Below, piece by piece: positions 9,643 to 19,825 of a DNA stretch of 64,000 bases. The position numbers were made by a program, and so were the translations under genes. The notes beneath the pieces are model-generated. The model was not told where the DNA came from. It saw nothing but the letters and a program-made list of their open reading frames with translations, and searched no databases. The stretch spans positions 1-64,000 of the forward strand of contig SYBH01000148.1 in NCBI GenBank assembly GCA_005787345.1. Reading direction: 5' to 3'. Position 1 is the stretch's first letter; the number at the start of each line of letters is the position of its first letter. The stretch comes from Actinomycetota bacterium (GTDB lineage Bacteria; Actinomycetota; Acidimicrobiia; Acidimicrobiales; Acidimicrobilacustridaceae).

Positions 9643-10524
9643 TCAGGGAAGCGATATTGCGCCATCGCAGCCAGCGATCGCCAAGCCATCGCGAACAAGA
9701 GAATCGGCGGCGCGCACAGCGTCTAGGTGGCCGCCCTCGCGTTCATTCCAACCACACGCGTCGCGGAATTGCTCTGGCGCTACTTCAACGCCAGTTCGCA
9801 GAACATCAAGCAGTCGAGCACGTCCCTCTCGAAACGAACCAATGAATTTCGATTGACCTTTACTTACTGCCGCCGAGCCAATCGCCGGATCGGGTTCCAA
9901 TGAACCTCCGCAAAACCACGAACACGTCGTTGACGTCGGGCACGCCTCGCAATTTGGCGAGCGCTTTGTGCATACGAGTGCTCCGAGGTCAAGCAAACCC
10001 TGGTTCCACGACCAACCCATCCCAATCGGAACGATGTCATCAGCAAATGTCTGAGCAACACGTGCGGTGAGCCGCTCGCCACGTTGACGAGCAAGTATTC
10101 GGCCGACATTGGTATCGACAACAGCGACATCGCGTTCGTAAGCAAAAGCCAGTACCGCTCGAGCGGTGTACTGACCAAGCCCCGGCAACGCAAGGAGCGC
10201 ATCAAGATCGTCGGGAACTACTCCCCCATGTTGGGCAACAACAGCAACCGCAGCGCGATGAAGATTCACGGCACGCCTGTTGTAACCAAGTCCTGCCCAC
10301 TCAGTTACGACGTCGCCAACGGGAGCCTGCGCGCAAACTAAAGCCGTTGGGAATCGCTCAAGGAATTGATGCCAACGCGGAACAACTCTCGCCACCTGTG
10401 TTTGTTGGAGCATCAATTCCGAGACAAGTACTGCCCACGGATCGCGCGTTTGCCGCCACGGCAGCTCATCACGACGACCGGCAGACCATGCAAGTACCGC
10501 CTCGACATCGGGCGATCCCAGCAC
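9643..10524 (-). CDS. mutY: A/G-specific adenine glycosylase
   Basis: SELMLQQTQV, LPGLGQYTARAV HhH, VDTNVGRIL, C-X6-C-X2-C-X5-C Fe-S motif; short C-terminus. Confidence 0.88.
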   Translation of the reverse strand: MLGSPDVEAVLAWSAGRRDELPWRQTRDPWAVLVSELMLQQTQVARVVPRWHQFLERFPTALVCAQAPVGDVVTEWAGLGYNRRAVNLHRAAVAVVAQHGGVVPDDLDALLALPGLGQYTARAVLAFAYERDVAVVDTNVGRILARQRGERLTARVAQTFADDIVPIGMGWSWNQGLLDLGALVCTKRSPNCEACPTSTTCSWFCGGSLEPDPAIGSAAVSKGQSKFIGSFREGRARLLDVLRTGVEVAPEQFRDACGWNEREGGHLDAVRAADSLVRDGLAIAGCDGAISLP

Positions 10525-10527
10525 GAA

Positions 10528-11043
10528 TCAGTCTTCTGAGAAAACGTCTTCGCCGTAGGGAAGGCCACGGGTCGGAGCAAACTCGCGCTTCCACACCATG
10601 ACGCGGCGGCGGAACTCGCACACCTCTTCCGAACGCTGGTTGATCCCCTTGGTTTCGACGGTCACGATGCCGCGCTTGCCATCGGAAGTTTCCTTCTTGG
10701 CCAGCACCTTCGTGACGGCGTAGATCGTGTCGCCGTGAAACGTGGGCTTGGCATGCTTCAGCGATTCAACTTCGAGGTTCGCGATTGCCGCGCCGCTCAC
10801 ATCGGGAACGCTCATACCCAGAACGAGCGAGTACACGAGGTTGCCCACCACAAGAGCCTGACCCATCGGAGATTCATTCTCGGCAAACCAGTTGTTGGTG
10901 TGCGTTGGGTGGTGATTCATAGTGATCATGCAGAAGAGGTGGTCGTCAGCCTCAGTGATCGTCTTCCCTGGCCAGTGGCGATACACATCGTCGACCTCGA
11001 AATCTTCGAAATGGCGGCCAAAGGGGCGGTCATAAACAGTCAC
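10528..11043 (-). CDS. MaoC family (hotdog) dehydratase
   Basis: GRHFEDFEVDDVYRHWPGKTITEADDHLFCMITMNHHPTH hotdog hydratase motif. Confidence 0.88.
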   Translation of the reverse strand: MTVYDRPFGRHFEDFEVDDVYRHWPGKTITEADDHLFCMITMNHHPTHTNNWFAENESPMGQALVVGNLVYSLVLGMSVPDVSGAAIANLEVESLKHAKPTFHGDTIYAVTKVLAKKETSDGKRGIVTVETKGINQRSEEVCEFRRRVMVWKREFAPTRGLPYGEDVFSED

Positions 11044-11121
11044 GGCGTTTCTCCTCTACAGACGACGCCGATGAGCCTAGGAGTTTCCGCTACTAGATTC
11101 GACCCAAACACAGGGGGAACC

Positions 11122-12807
11122 ATGACTGATCTTCTGATCACAGGCGGAACAATCGTCGACGGAACTGGAGCGGCGGCGTACAAGGCCGATGTGCGTGTTC
11201 GAAACGGCGTCATCACCGAGATTGGTTCAGACCTCATCGCCGATGGCGAAACCATGCTCGATGCCAGCGGTTCCTACGTTGCTCCAGGCATCATCGACAC
11301 ACACACTCACCTCGAGGGTGCGATGTGGTGGAACCCCGAACTTGATCCGCTTCCTGCTTATGGCAACACCTCGATGGTGTTCGGTAACTGCGGAAACTCC
11401 ATCGCCCCCCTCAAAGGTGACCAGCGAGACGAAATCGTCGACCTGCTGTGTTTCCTCGAAGACCTCCCTCGTAAAGCGTTCGAACAAGAGGTCCCGTGGT
11501 CGTGGCAGTCATGGCCTGAGTACATGGATGCACTTCGCACCCAGCCAACCTCGGTGCACGTCGCCGGCTACCTCGGCCATCTCGCGCTGCGCACCTGGGT
11601 CATGGGCCCCGACGCGTGGACGCGCGCTGCCACCGACGAAGAAATCGCCGAGATGTGCGCTGTCCTTGACGAAGGTCTTGCCGCCGGCGCACTCGGCCTC
11701 AGCATCAACCACTTCGATCGGGACCGAACACTTCGCCTTGTTCCTGGTTACTTCGCCGACGATGCCGAGTATCTCGCTCTGTTCCGAGTCGTTGCCGACC
11801 ATAAGCCGGCAACGGTGCAGATGATCACGCGCTTCAACGATCCTGAACTCTCCATTTCCGACGCAGAGCGATTTGGCGAACTCGTCCGAGAAAGTGGCGT
11901 GCGTGCTCAGTACACAGGCATTCCCTTCAACGAACGCGACGATGATCGTCGCGACGAGTGGTGGGCACTTCACGATCGCTTGCAATCATCAGGTGCCGAC
12001 ATGTGGCCCATGGTCAACTGCAAGCCGCTAGCACCGTTCTTCGGTTTCGAAAGTTCACTGGTGTTCCAACGCGTTCCTGCATGGAACGAAGTCATCAACG
12101 GACCAAGCGAACTCAAGCTCTCCACGCTTGGCGATCCCGCATGGCGCGATCAGGCCCGCACCGATTGGGACAACCGCACACGTTCAAGCCTCTCGCGCAT
12201 CGATCGCCCCGCCGAGATGATTCTCACCATCTCCGAAACCGGCGCCGGGCCACTTGGCATTTCACTCCAAGACCTTTCCGATCAAACCGGTCTGCATATT
12301 TCTGATGCACTCGCCGACTGGGTCATTGCAAACGGACTTGCTTCACAAATGATGGGCATTCCCGAACGCCTCAGCGAGGCCGATGTGGTGAAAGCGCTCC
12401 GCGACCCGCACATGGTTTTCAACATCAATGACAGCGGTGCGCACTTGCAGTTGTTTTCCGCCGCTGGCGAGCACCTGTACATGCTCACGCATTACGTCCG
12501 CGATGCCGGACTCATCACGATCGAAGAAGGCGTTCACGCCCTCACCGGACGAACCGCAGACTTCTTCGGCCTCACCGACCGTGGCGTGATCGCTACGGGC
12601 AAGGTCGCCGACATCGTGGTGTTCCGTCTCGACGAACTTGAGTTGCGCCCCGAAGAACGGGCCTACGACGTTCCCCATGGCACTTGGCGATTCACGCGAG
12701 CTCCTGCAGGCTTCCGAGCCACCATCACCGCCGGTGTTCCCACTTGGATCAACGGTGCCAGCACGGGTGCTCGTCCCGGTCAGGTACTGCAGCCGATTCC
12801 TTCCTGA
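11122..12807 (+). CDS. Amidohydrolase family protein (N-acyl-D-amino-acid deacylase-like)
   Basis: MTDLLITGGTIVDGTGA...APGIIDTHTHLEG...NDSGAHLQLF; ATG at 11122. Confidence 0.85.
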   Translation: MTDLLITGGTIVDGTGAAAYKADVRVRNGVITEIGSDLIADGETMLDASGSYVAPGIIDTHTHLEGAMWWNPELDPLPAYGNTSMVFGNCGNSIAPLKGDQRDEIVDLLCFLEDLPRKAFEQEVPWSWQSWPEYMDALRTQPTSVHVAGYLGHLALRTWVMGPDAWTRAATDEEIAEMCAVLDEGLAAGALGLSINHFDRDRTLRLVPGYFADDAEYLALFRVVADHKPATVQMITRFNDPELSISDAERFGELVRESGVRAQYTGIPFNERDDDRRDEWWALHDRLQSSGADMWPMVNCKPLAPFFGFESSLVFQRVPAWNEVINGPSELKLSTLGDPAWRDQARTDWDNRTRSSLSRIDRPAEMILTISETGAGPLGISLQDLSDQTGLHISDALADWVIANGLASQMMGIPERLSEADVVKALRDPHMVFNINDSGAHLQLFSAAGEHLYMLTHYVRDAGLITIEEGVHALTGRTADFFGLTDRGVIATGKVADIVVFRLDELELRPEERAYDVPHGTWRFTRAPAGFRATITAGVPTWINGASTGARPGQVLQPIPS

Positions 12808-12833
12808 GCCTGATGAGAACGCCAAGGTGACCG

Positions 12834-14456
12834 ATGGGTAACCTTCGGCCTATGACTGCTCCGGATCTGACCACTGCCGCTTCCGTCATCGACCTCGCCC
12901 ACGGGGTGGTCGAAGCCGGCATCCGCCACATCGCCACCACTGGTGGGCCTGATGTGAACCAGGTCGTGGCCTACGACATCGCTCACGCAGCGTCGGCGGT
13001 TGAAACCGGTCGGGCCATGCTCGTTTACGGAACCAAGGGCGAACTCGAAGCCAAGATCGCGTGCGCCTACATCGCCGATGCAGTTGGCGAACTCATTCCC
13101 AAGTTGTTCGGCCGTGAAGCCGACTGGAATATCGCGCCCGGAGTGCTCGACGGCACCCGCGAGTTTGTTTCATCTTTCCGCGCACCAGAGTTCTTGGCGT
13201 CGCTGGCAGACACTCCCGGACCTCGCCACCTCGAGAGTGATTTCGAAATGGTGCAGGACACGTTCCGACGATTCGCCAACGAAAAAATTGCACCTGTTGC
13301 AGAACATATTCATCGCGAAAACTTGGATATCCCCGAAGACCTGATTCAGGGTTTGGCCGAACTCGGTGGATTCGGACTCTCGGTTCCAGTCGAATACGAC
13401 GGGTACAGCGAAGGTGGCGAGAGCGAGTACATGGGCATGGTTGTGGCCACCGAAGAACTCGCAAAGGTGTCTCTCGGAGCCGGTGGCTCACTCATCACGC
13501 GTCCTGAAATCCTCACCCGCGCCCTTTTGGCGGGTGGGACCGAAGCGCAACGACGCGAATGGCTTCCAAAGTTGGCCTCGGCCGAAGTGATGGCTGCTGT
13601 GGCCGTCACCGAACCCGATTACGGATCTGACGTTGCCGGCGTGAAGGCCACCGCTACGCCCACTGACGGCGGTTGGCTCATCAACGGCGTGAAGACCTGG
13701 TGCACCTTTGGCGCTCGGGCCGATGCCCTCATGCTTCTCGCTCGCACCAACACCGATAAGTCACTCACGCACAAAGCACTCACGATGTTCGTGGTGCCCA
13801 AGCCCCGCGGCGAAGGCCACGGTTTCGCGTTTGTTCAGGAAGCCGGCACCGATGGCGGAGCACCGGGCGGCGGAAAGATGGAAGGCCGAGCAATCGACAC
13901 CATCGGCTACCGCGGCATGCATTCCTACGAAATCGCGTTCGACAACTGGTTTGTGTCCGAAGCGAATCAGGTCGGTGGCGATGAAGGCCTCGGCAAGGGC
14001 TTCTATTACCAAATGGCCGGGTTCGAGAATGGTCGTTTACAAACAGCCGCTCGCGCTGTTGGCGTCATGCAAGCCGCATACGAAGACGCTCACCAGTACG
14101 CGCTTGATCGCGTCGTCTTTGGTCAGCCCATTGCCGAGTACCAACTCACCCAGGCCAAACTCGGCCGCATGGTGGTGCTCACTCAGGCCGCACGTCAGTT
14201 CTCCTACGAGGTTGCCAAGATGATGGCGAACGGCGGAGGAATCCTCGAGGCTTCAATGGTCAAGGCCTACGTGTGCAAGGCCGCCGAATGGGTCACGCGT
14301 GAAGCAATGCAGATCCACGGTGGCTTTGGTTATGCCGAGGAATACAGCGTCAGTCGCTACTTCGTCGACGCACGCGTGCTGTCGATCTTTGAAGGTGCCG
14401 ACGAAACGTTGTGCCTCAAGGTGATCGCTCGCCGCATGCTCGATGCAGTGAAGTAA
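12834..14456 (+). CDS. Acyl-CoA dehydrogenase with N-terminal helical extension
   Basis: VTEPDYGSDVAGVKATATPTDGGWLINGVKTWCTFG; QIHGGFGYAEEY; about 130 extra N-terminal residues. Confidence 0.9.
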   Translation: MGNLRPMTAPDLTTAASVIDLAHGVVEAGIRHIATTGGPDVNQVVAYDIAHAASAVETGRAMLVYGTKGELEAKIACAYIADAVGELIPKLFGREADWNIAPGVLDGTREFVSSFRAPEFLASLADTPGPRHLESDFEMVQDTFRRFANEKIAPVAEHIHRENLDIPEDLIQGLAELGGFGLSVPVEYDGYSEGGESEYMGMVVATEELAKVSLGAGGSLITRPEILTRALLAGGTEAQRREWLPKLASAEVMAAVAVTEPDYGSDVAGVKATATPTDGGWLINGVKTWCTFGARADALMLLARTNTDKSLTHKALTMFVVPKPRGEGHGFAFVQEAGTDGGAPGGGKMEGRAIDTIGYRGMHSYEIAFDNWFVSEANQVGGDEGLGKGFYYQMAGFENGRLQTAARAVGVMQAAYEDAHQYALDRVVFGQPIAEYQLTQAKLGRMVVLTQAARQFSYEVAKMMANGGGILEASMVKAYVCKAAEWVTREAMQIHGGFGYAEEYSVSRYFVDARVLSIFEGADETLCLKVIARRMLDAVK

Positions 14457-14473
14457 GCCTCTAATCCGCGTCG

Positions 14474-15361
14474 TTAACCAAGCGCCGCGAGTGCGTCGGC
14501 AACGGCGAGGATTCGCAGTGCATTGTCGACGTGCAGATTTTCGATCATGCGGCCGTCGACGGTAACGACGCCGCGTCCTTCGGCCTGCGCCTCATTGAAT
14601 GCAGCGATCACCTTGCGAGAATGTTCGATCTCATCTTCGGACGGAGCAAACACCTCGTTACACGGTTCCACCTGGCTCGGATGGATGAGCGTCTTGCCGT
14701 CAAACCCGAACTGCTTGCCCTGGAGTGCTTCGGCACGGAAGCCTTCGTCGTCTTTGATGTCGTTGTAGACACCATCAAGGATGACCTTGCCGGCCAAACG
14801 AGCCGCCATAAGGCACTTCTGTAATCCAAACTGCAGTGGAGCGCGGCCCGGGACGTGCTCGGCGTACAACTCTTTCGCGAGATCGTTGGTGCCCATCACC
14901 AATACCGTGAGCCGATCAGATGCGGTCGCGATTGATTCGGCATTGAGAATCGCAACTGGTGTTTCAAGCATCGCCCACAACTTCGTCTTTGCGGGTGCGC
15001 CGGCTGCCTCGAATGCGGATACAAGGTGAGCAACTTCTTCGGCCGAGTTCACCTTCGGCACAACGATCGCATCGGGGCCCGCCACAGATGCCGCAGCGAT
15101 GTCGTCATCGTGCCATTGCGTACCGATTCCGTTGATTCGAATCGCGATTTCTTTGGCGCCATATTCCCCGCTAGCCGCCGCAGCACATACTCGTGCACGC
15201 GCTTCGGTCTTGGCGTCGGGAGCGACAGCATCTTCAAGGTCAAGAATCAGAGCATCGGCGGGAATGCCTTTGGCTTTTTCGAGAGCCCGCTCATTTGCAC
15301 CGGGCATGTAGAGAACAGAACGACGGGGACGCAGCGCTTCACTCATATCGTCGTTCCTCAA
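14474..15361 (-). CDS. HpcH/HpaI aldolase/citrate lyase family protein (CitE-like CoA-ester lyase)
   Basis: [39 protein letters not shown]. Confidence 0.9.
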   Translation of the reverse strand: MRNDDMSEALRPRRSVLYMPGANERALEKAKGIPADALILDLEDAVAPDAKTEARARVCAAAASGEYGAKEIAIRINGIGTQWHDDDIAAASVAGPDAIVVPKVNSAEEVAHLVSAFEAAGAPAKTKLWAMLETPVAILNAESIATASDRLTVLVMGTNDLAKELYAEHVPGRAPLQFGLQKCLMAARLAGKVILDGVYNDIKDDEGFRAEALQGKQFGFDGKTLIHPSQVEPCNEVFAPSEDEIEHSRKVIAAFNEAQAEGRGVVTVDGRMIENLHVDNALRILAVADALAALG

Positions 15362-16407
15362 AGTCCGTAAGCAGCAGCGAGTTCGGGATCGTCAGCCGCA
15401 AGCGAGGTTGCGAGCTCGACCATCACCCGGCACTGCTTTACCGATGCGTCGTCTTCCATCTTTCCGTCAAGCATGATGGCTCCGGTTCCATCGCCCATTG
15501 CTTCGATGACACGACGAGCGTGTGCGACGTCGGCCGGATCGGGACTGAAGACGCGCTTAGCAATTGCGATCTGCACTGGGTGAAGGCTCCATGCACCGAC
15601 GCAGCCAAGAAGGAAGGCATTGCGGAACTGGTCTTCGCACGCAACGACGTCGGCAATGTCACCGAATGGGCCATAGAACGGAAGGATGCCGTTGGCAACA
15701 CACGCATCGACCATGCGAGCAAGCGTGTAGTGCCAGAGGTCTTGCTGGTAAATCGTTCGATCGCCTTCGATGTTTCCGTCGACCGGATCTTGACGAACCA
15801 AATACCCCGGATGACCGCCGCCAACACGCGTGGTCTTCATGCGTCGATTGGCCGCCAAGTCCGCCGGGCCCAGGGAAAGGCCCTGCATGCGGGGACTTGC
15901 TCCGCAGATCTCTTCGACGTTGGCAACGCCACGAGCGGTCTCAAGAATTGCGTGCACGAGGATCGGGCGATTCAACTTTGCTTTCGCCTCAAGTTGTGCA
16001 AGTAGACGATCGACATAGTGAATATCTTCGGGACCCTCGACCTTTGGGATCATGATGACGTCGAGCTTGTCGCCGATCTCGGTGACCGCCGTAACGATGT
16101 CGTCGAGACCCCACGGGGAATCGAGCGAGTTCACACGAGTCCAGAACTGAGTCTTTCCGAACTCAATGGTCTTACCGACGTTCACCAGACCAGCGCGCGC
16201 TGCTTCTTTGTCCGTAGCCGGAACGCCATCTTCAAGATTGCCGAGCAAGACGTCGACGGTCGGAACGATAGATGGAAGCTTGCCCACCATCTTCTCGTTG
16301 GAAGGTGGGAAGAAATGAATCATCCGGGCGGGCTTGACCGGAATCTCTCGCACCGGCTCGGGGGCACCCACGGCAAGGGGGCGGAAGAAGTCCTTGGGAT
16401 TTCGCAT
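15358..16407 (-). CDS. HpcH/HpaI family CoA-ester lyase (malyl-CoA/beta-methylmalyl-CoA lyase-like)
   Basis: [42 protein letters not shown]...[11 protein letters not shown]; 4-bp overlap with downstream CitE-like gene. Confidence 0.82.
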   Translation of the reverse strand: MRNPKDFFRPLAVGAPEPVREIPVKPARMIHFFPPSNEKMVGKLPSIVPTVDVLLGNLEDGVPATDKEAARAGLVNVGKTIEFGKTQFWTRVNSLDSPWGLDDIVTAVTEIGDKLDVIMIPKVEGPEDIHYVDRLLAQLEAKAKLNRPILVHAILETARGVANVEEICGASPRMQGLSLGPADLAANRRMKTTRVGGGHPGYLVRQDPVDGNIEGDRTIYQQDLWHYTLARMVDACVANGILPFYGPFGDIADVVACEDQFRNAFLLGCVGAWSLHPVQIAIAKRVFSPDPADVAHARRVIEAMGDGTGAIMLDGKMEDDASVKQCRVMVELATSLAADDPELAAAYGL

Positions 16408-16416
16408 GCCCTGAAA

Positions 16417-17205
16417 CTATCGGCCGCCGGCCCCCGGCAGAGCCGTCGGTTGAGCAGATTCCTTCACCATGAAGCCACTTCGGCCCTGAAGTTGGAAGGA
16501 ATCGACCAATCCGAGGATTCGACGCACCGCATCTTCGGTACCAACTCCGGAAGAATGAATGTTCGAGACAAGGTTCCGCTGCGCATCGGTGTCGCCACTT
16601 CGGGGACGATGAGCCATGTAGGCAGAAAGGCTTTCAGCCGTTGCGAGCCCAGGGCGCTCCCCAATGAGCAGGATGACATTCTGCGCTTGAAGGGCCTCGC
16701 CGATGTCGTTCATGACCCCAACTCGGCAGTACCGGACAAAGAACGGACGACCTACCGACCAACCGCGTGCCGACGCTTGTTCAATGAGTGGACCGAGTAA
16801 CGACGGAACCTGCGCGCGCACCGCTAACGGGGAGAGACCGTCTCCAACAACGAATTGCACGTCAACCCCGGACGGACAGTTCGCACGCAACGTTTCAGCA
16901 ACACCGACAGCAAGGCGACGACCTTTATCTGGCCGGGCCAAGTACTCCTCGTGCGAATTGGCTTTTGTTGCAACTTCAAAAAGTTCAAAGCGCTCGACAA
17001 GTTCATTCATCGGTGGCTCGGTAAGCGAGAGCGATGCACTAAGAGCATCTTTCGCAAATGCGTGGTCGGCGCGAAGTTGCAGTTGCGTCGAGGTCCGATA
17101 CGCCGTTCCGGTTCGACCAATGAACAAGCGCGCGGGTGTGACTTCAGAAACATTGTCGCCAGCGTCAACCGCCCGTTGGATGGGGCTGGGAAGGTTGTCG
17201 CTCAT
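16417..17205 (-). CDS. eutC: Ethanolamine ammonia-lyase small subunit
   Basis: TPARLFIGRTGTAYRTSTQLQLRADHAFAKDAL; VQFVVGDGLSPLAVRAQ; adjacent to eutB. Confidence 0.92.
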   Translation of the reverse strand: MSDNLPSPIQRAVDAGDNVSEVTPARLFIGRTGTAYRTSTQLQLRADHAFAKDALSASLSLTEPPMNELVERFELFEVATKANSHEEYLARPDKGRRLAVGVAETLRANCPSGVDVQFVVGDGLSPLAVRAQVPSLLGPLIEQASARGWSVGRPFFVRYCRVGVMNDIGEALQAQNVILLIGERPGLATAESLSAYMAHRPRSGDTDAQRNLVSNIHSSGVGTEDAVRRILGLVDSFQLQGRSGFMVKESAQPTALPGAGGR

Positions 17206-18602
17206 AGACCCAACTCCTTCACCGAATTGGTAAACGCCAGCAGCGAATCAGGACCAGTTGCGGCGAGTTCCGACAACTTCCCGCCTTCATAGATTCCGGT
17301 TTGCTCAAGCCACTCTTCGAACTCAGGGGCGGGACGCGCACCAACAAGTTCACGCACTCCAGCAGCATCGTGATAGCTGGTGGACTGATAGTTGAGCATC
17401 ACATCATCAGAACCAGGTACACCCATCACAAAATTGCAGCCTGCAGTAGCAAGAAGAACAAGCAATTGATCGGTGGTGTCTTGGTTCGCTTCAACGTGAT
17501 TGGTGTAGCAAATGTCGATCCCCATCGGCAGGCCAAGCAATTTGCCCATGAAGTGATCTTCCAAACCGGCTCGCATGATTTCCCGCTCGTTGGCGAGATA
17601 TTCCGGCCCAATAAAACCGACGACCGAATTCACGAGGAATGGATCAAAGGCGCGCGCAACTCCGTAGGCGCGCGCCTCGCAGGTGAGCTGATCAATCCCA
17701 CCGTGACCGTCGACCGATAGCGCAGTGCCTTGACCAGTTTCGAAATACATGACGTTGTCGCCAATGAATCCGTCGCGGCCGACATGAGACGCCAAGACCG
17801 CCTCGAGCCCCTCGGCCAGCCCTTGCAACGTGACGCCGAACCCGGCATTGGTTGCTTCGGTGCCACCAATACTTTGAAAAAGGAGGTCGACAGGAGCACC
17901 TCGTTCAAGTGCTTCCAGTTGGGTCGTGAAATGAGCAAGTACACATGATTGCGTCGGAGCTCCGACAGCGCCGATCAGGTCGTGAAGTGCATGTTCGAGT
18001 GCAATGACGTTCTCGATGGAGTCGCCAGCTGGATTCACTCCGATGACTGCATCTCCACAACCAAACAGCAGGCCATCGAGGGCCGAGAGCAACACGCCGG
18101 CAATGTCGTCGGTTGGATGATTGGGCTGAACTCGAACTCCGAGGACCCCGCGTTCACCCATTGTGTTTCGGCACTTCGTGACCGCACGTAAAGGTGCCGC
18201 CGCAGTCATGAGATCGCGCGCGCTCATGATCCGTGCGGCACTAGCAACCATCTCAGGCGTGAGCGCCCCCTTCAGTCCACGCTCCCACTCGGAAGCAAAG
18301 GAAGAGGTGAGGACGAGTTCACGTAGTTCGCCCACGGTGAGCGAACGAATCGCAGCGAAGGCTTGATGATCAAGCGATGAGACAATCAGTCCGGTCACAT
18401 CGTCTTCAAGCAGCGGCTCATCGAGAAACGCAGAAAGCGAAACATCAGCGAGCGCCATCTTGGCTGCCACCCGTTCCCGTTCTGAACTCGCTGCAATTCC
18501 CGCCAGCCGATCGCCTGCTTTTGGTTCATTTGCACGCGCCATGAGTTCACGGAGGTCGGCGAAGACGAAGGTTTCGCCGCGCAGCGTGACTGACCGCTTC
18601 AC
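17202..18602 (-). CDS. eutB: Ethanolamine ammonia-lyase large subunit
   Basis: GDAVIGVNPAGDSIENV; FETGQGTALSVDGHGGIDQLTCEARAYG; probable GTG start at 18602 overlapping the TGA of the upstream gene. Confidence 0.92.
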   Translation of the reverse strand: MKRSVTLRGETFVFADLRELMARANEPKAGDRLAGIAASSERERVAAKMALADVSLSAFLDEPLLEDDVTGLIVSSLDHQAFAAIRSLTVGELRELVLTSSFASEWERGLKGALTPEMVASAARIMSARDLMTAAAPLRAVTKCRNTMGERGVLGVRVQPNHPTDDIAGVLLSALDGLLFGCGDAVIGVNPAGDSIENVIALEHALHDLIGAVGAPTQSCVLAHFTTQLEALERGAPVDLLFQSIGGTEATNAGFGVTLQGLAEGLEAVLASHVGRDGFIGDNVMYFETGQGTALSVDGHGGIDQLTCEARAYGVARAFDPFLVNSVVGFIGPEYLANEREIMRAGLEDHFMGKLLGLPMGIDICYTNHVEANQDTTDQLLVLLATAGCNFVMGVPGSDDVMLNYQSTSYHDAAGVRELVGARPAPEFEEWLEQTGIYEGGKLSELAATGPDSLLAFTNSVKELGL

Positions 18603-19804
18603 GCGCCTACCAGATCGTTCGGGACCAATTGTTCGGTCAGCAGTGTCGCAAACCGAGCGTGATCGCCACCGACCCAGTTGCGACAAAGGGGCAAGCCCTC
18701 GACATAACAGGAGATGTACGCGCGCCATGTGGGCGAAGTCAGAAACTCAATCGCTTTCGTCGCACGAGCATGCGGAAGCAATCCCCAACGTTCGATGTAG
18801 GCAACAACGTCATCGATGGCAGCGCCATCTTCATGCAGCAGCCATGCGGCATTAGCCCGAACGGCGTCCATCGATTCGCTCGCAACGCGAACAGCGTGAG
18901 CAATCTCCGGATCAAACTCGATGCCATTGTTTCGCAAGTGTTCGGCCACCACCAGATCAGGGACTTCACCAGCGATGATCTCCAACGCTAGGTCGGCCAG
19001 CCCTTCGGCAATCAGGCATTGCGGCGTTCCTACGCAGAAGATTGATTCCTCTTGCCAACCTCGAGAACGAACAAGCCCGGCTTCTTTGCGTGAGTGTTCG
19101 GTGTGATGGCCGGGATAAGCCTCGTGGGCAACGAGATGTCCGATGCTCGTCGCCAGCACCGGAAGGTCGGTGTTGATGGCCACGCGGCTTTGCAGATTTC
19201 CTTCGTAATAGTTAAAACCCGACCACGGCTGATTCGATGCGAGCTCCCATGCGATGTATTCACCTTCAGGCAGACCGAATGTTCGCTGCGTTCGTTCGCG
19301 AAAATCCTCCGCAATCGATCGGAGGACTGCGTCAAGACGATCAACCGGGATCGCTTGAGCTTCACGCCACGAAATGATCCGCTCGCGCACGGGTCCACTG
19401 CCCGGCAGCGCAGCATCAAGTCGTTCATGCGCTGCTGCAAATTCCTCTTCGTCGCGAAATGTGGGTCGAACCCCGTAGCACCATTCAACTTCGTCGACGT
19501 AGGAGATCTCCTCCCCCGCCATTTTGCGAGCAGAGGTGTGCATTCCGGTCGCCTGTGCTCGCAACCATCGTCGGCGCGAAGCATCAAGAAGGTCGTCGTC
19601 GATTCCTGCGTCGAGATCAACGATCAGTTGACCAGCAGCGGCAACGAGAACATCCAGGGCGAGCACCGGCTCAGCGGCAACTCGATCAGCAAGCACGGCT
19701 GGGCCGTAATAGGCATCGACGAAACCATCGATGTGGCGACCCATACGAAGCCCAAGCTCGAGATAGCGATCGACGATCAACGTGTCAGTGATCGGCGCGC
19801 GCAT
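18599..19804 (-). CDS. DUF885-like putative metallopeptidase
   Basis: HLVAHEAYPGHHTEHSRKEAGL; DUF885-style HEAYPGHH. Confidence 0.7.
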   Translation of the reverse strand: MRAPITDTLIVDRYLELGLRMGRHIDGFVDAYYGPAVLADRVAAEPVLALDVLVAAAGQLIVDLDAGIDDDLLDASRRRWLRAQATGMHTSARKMAGEEISYVDEVEWCYGVRPTFRDEEEFAAAHERLDAALPGSGPVRERIISWREAQAIPVDRLDAVLRSIAEDFRERTQRTFGLPEGEYIAWELASNQPWSGFNYYEGNLQSRVAINTDLPVLATSIGHLVAHEAYPGHHTEHSRKEAGLVRSRGWQEESIFCVGTPQCLIAEGLADLALEIIAGEVPDLVVAEHLRNNGIEFDPEIAHAVRVASESMDAVRANAAWLLHEDGAAIDDVVAYIERWGLLPHARATKAIEFLTSPTWRAYISCYVEGLPLCRNWVGGDHARFATLLTEQLVPNDLVGA

Positions 19805-19825
19805 AACTCGAACCCTACCGGCGGA

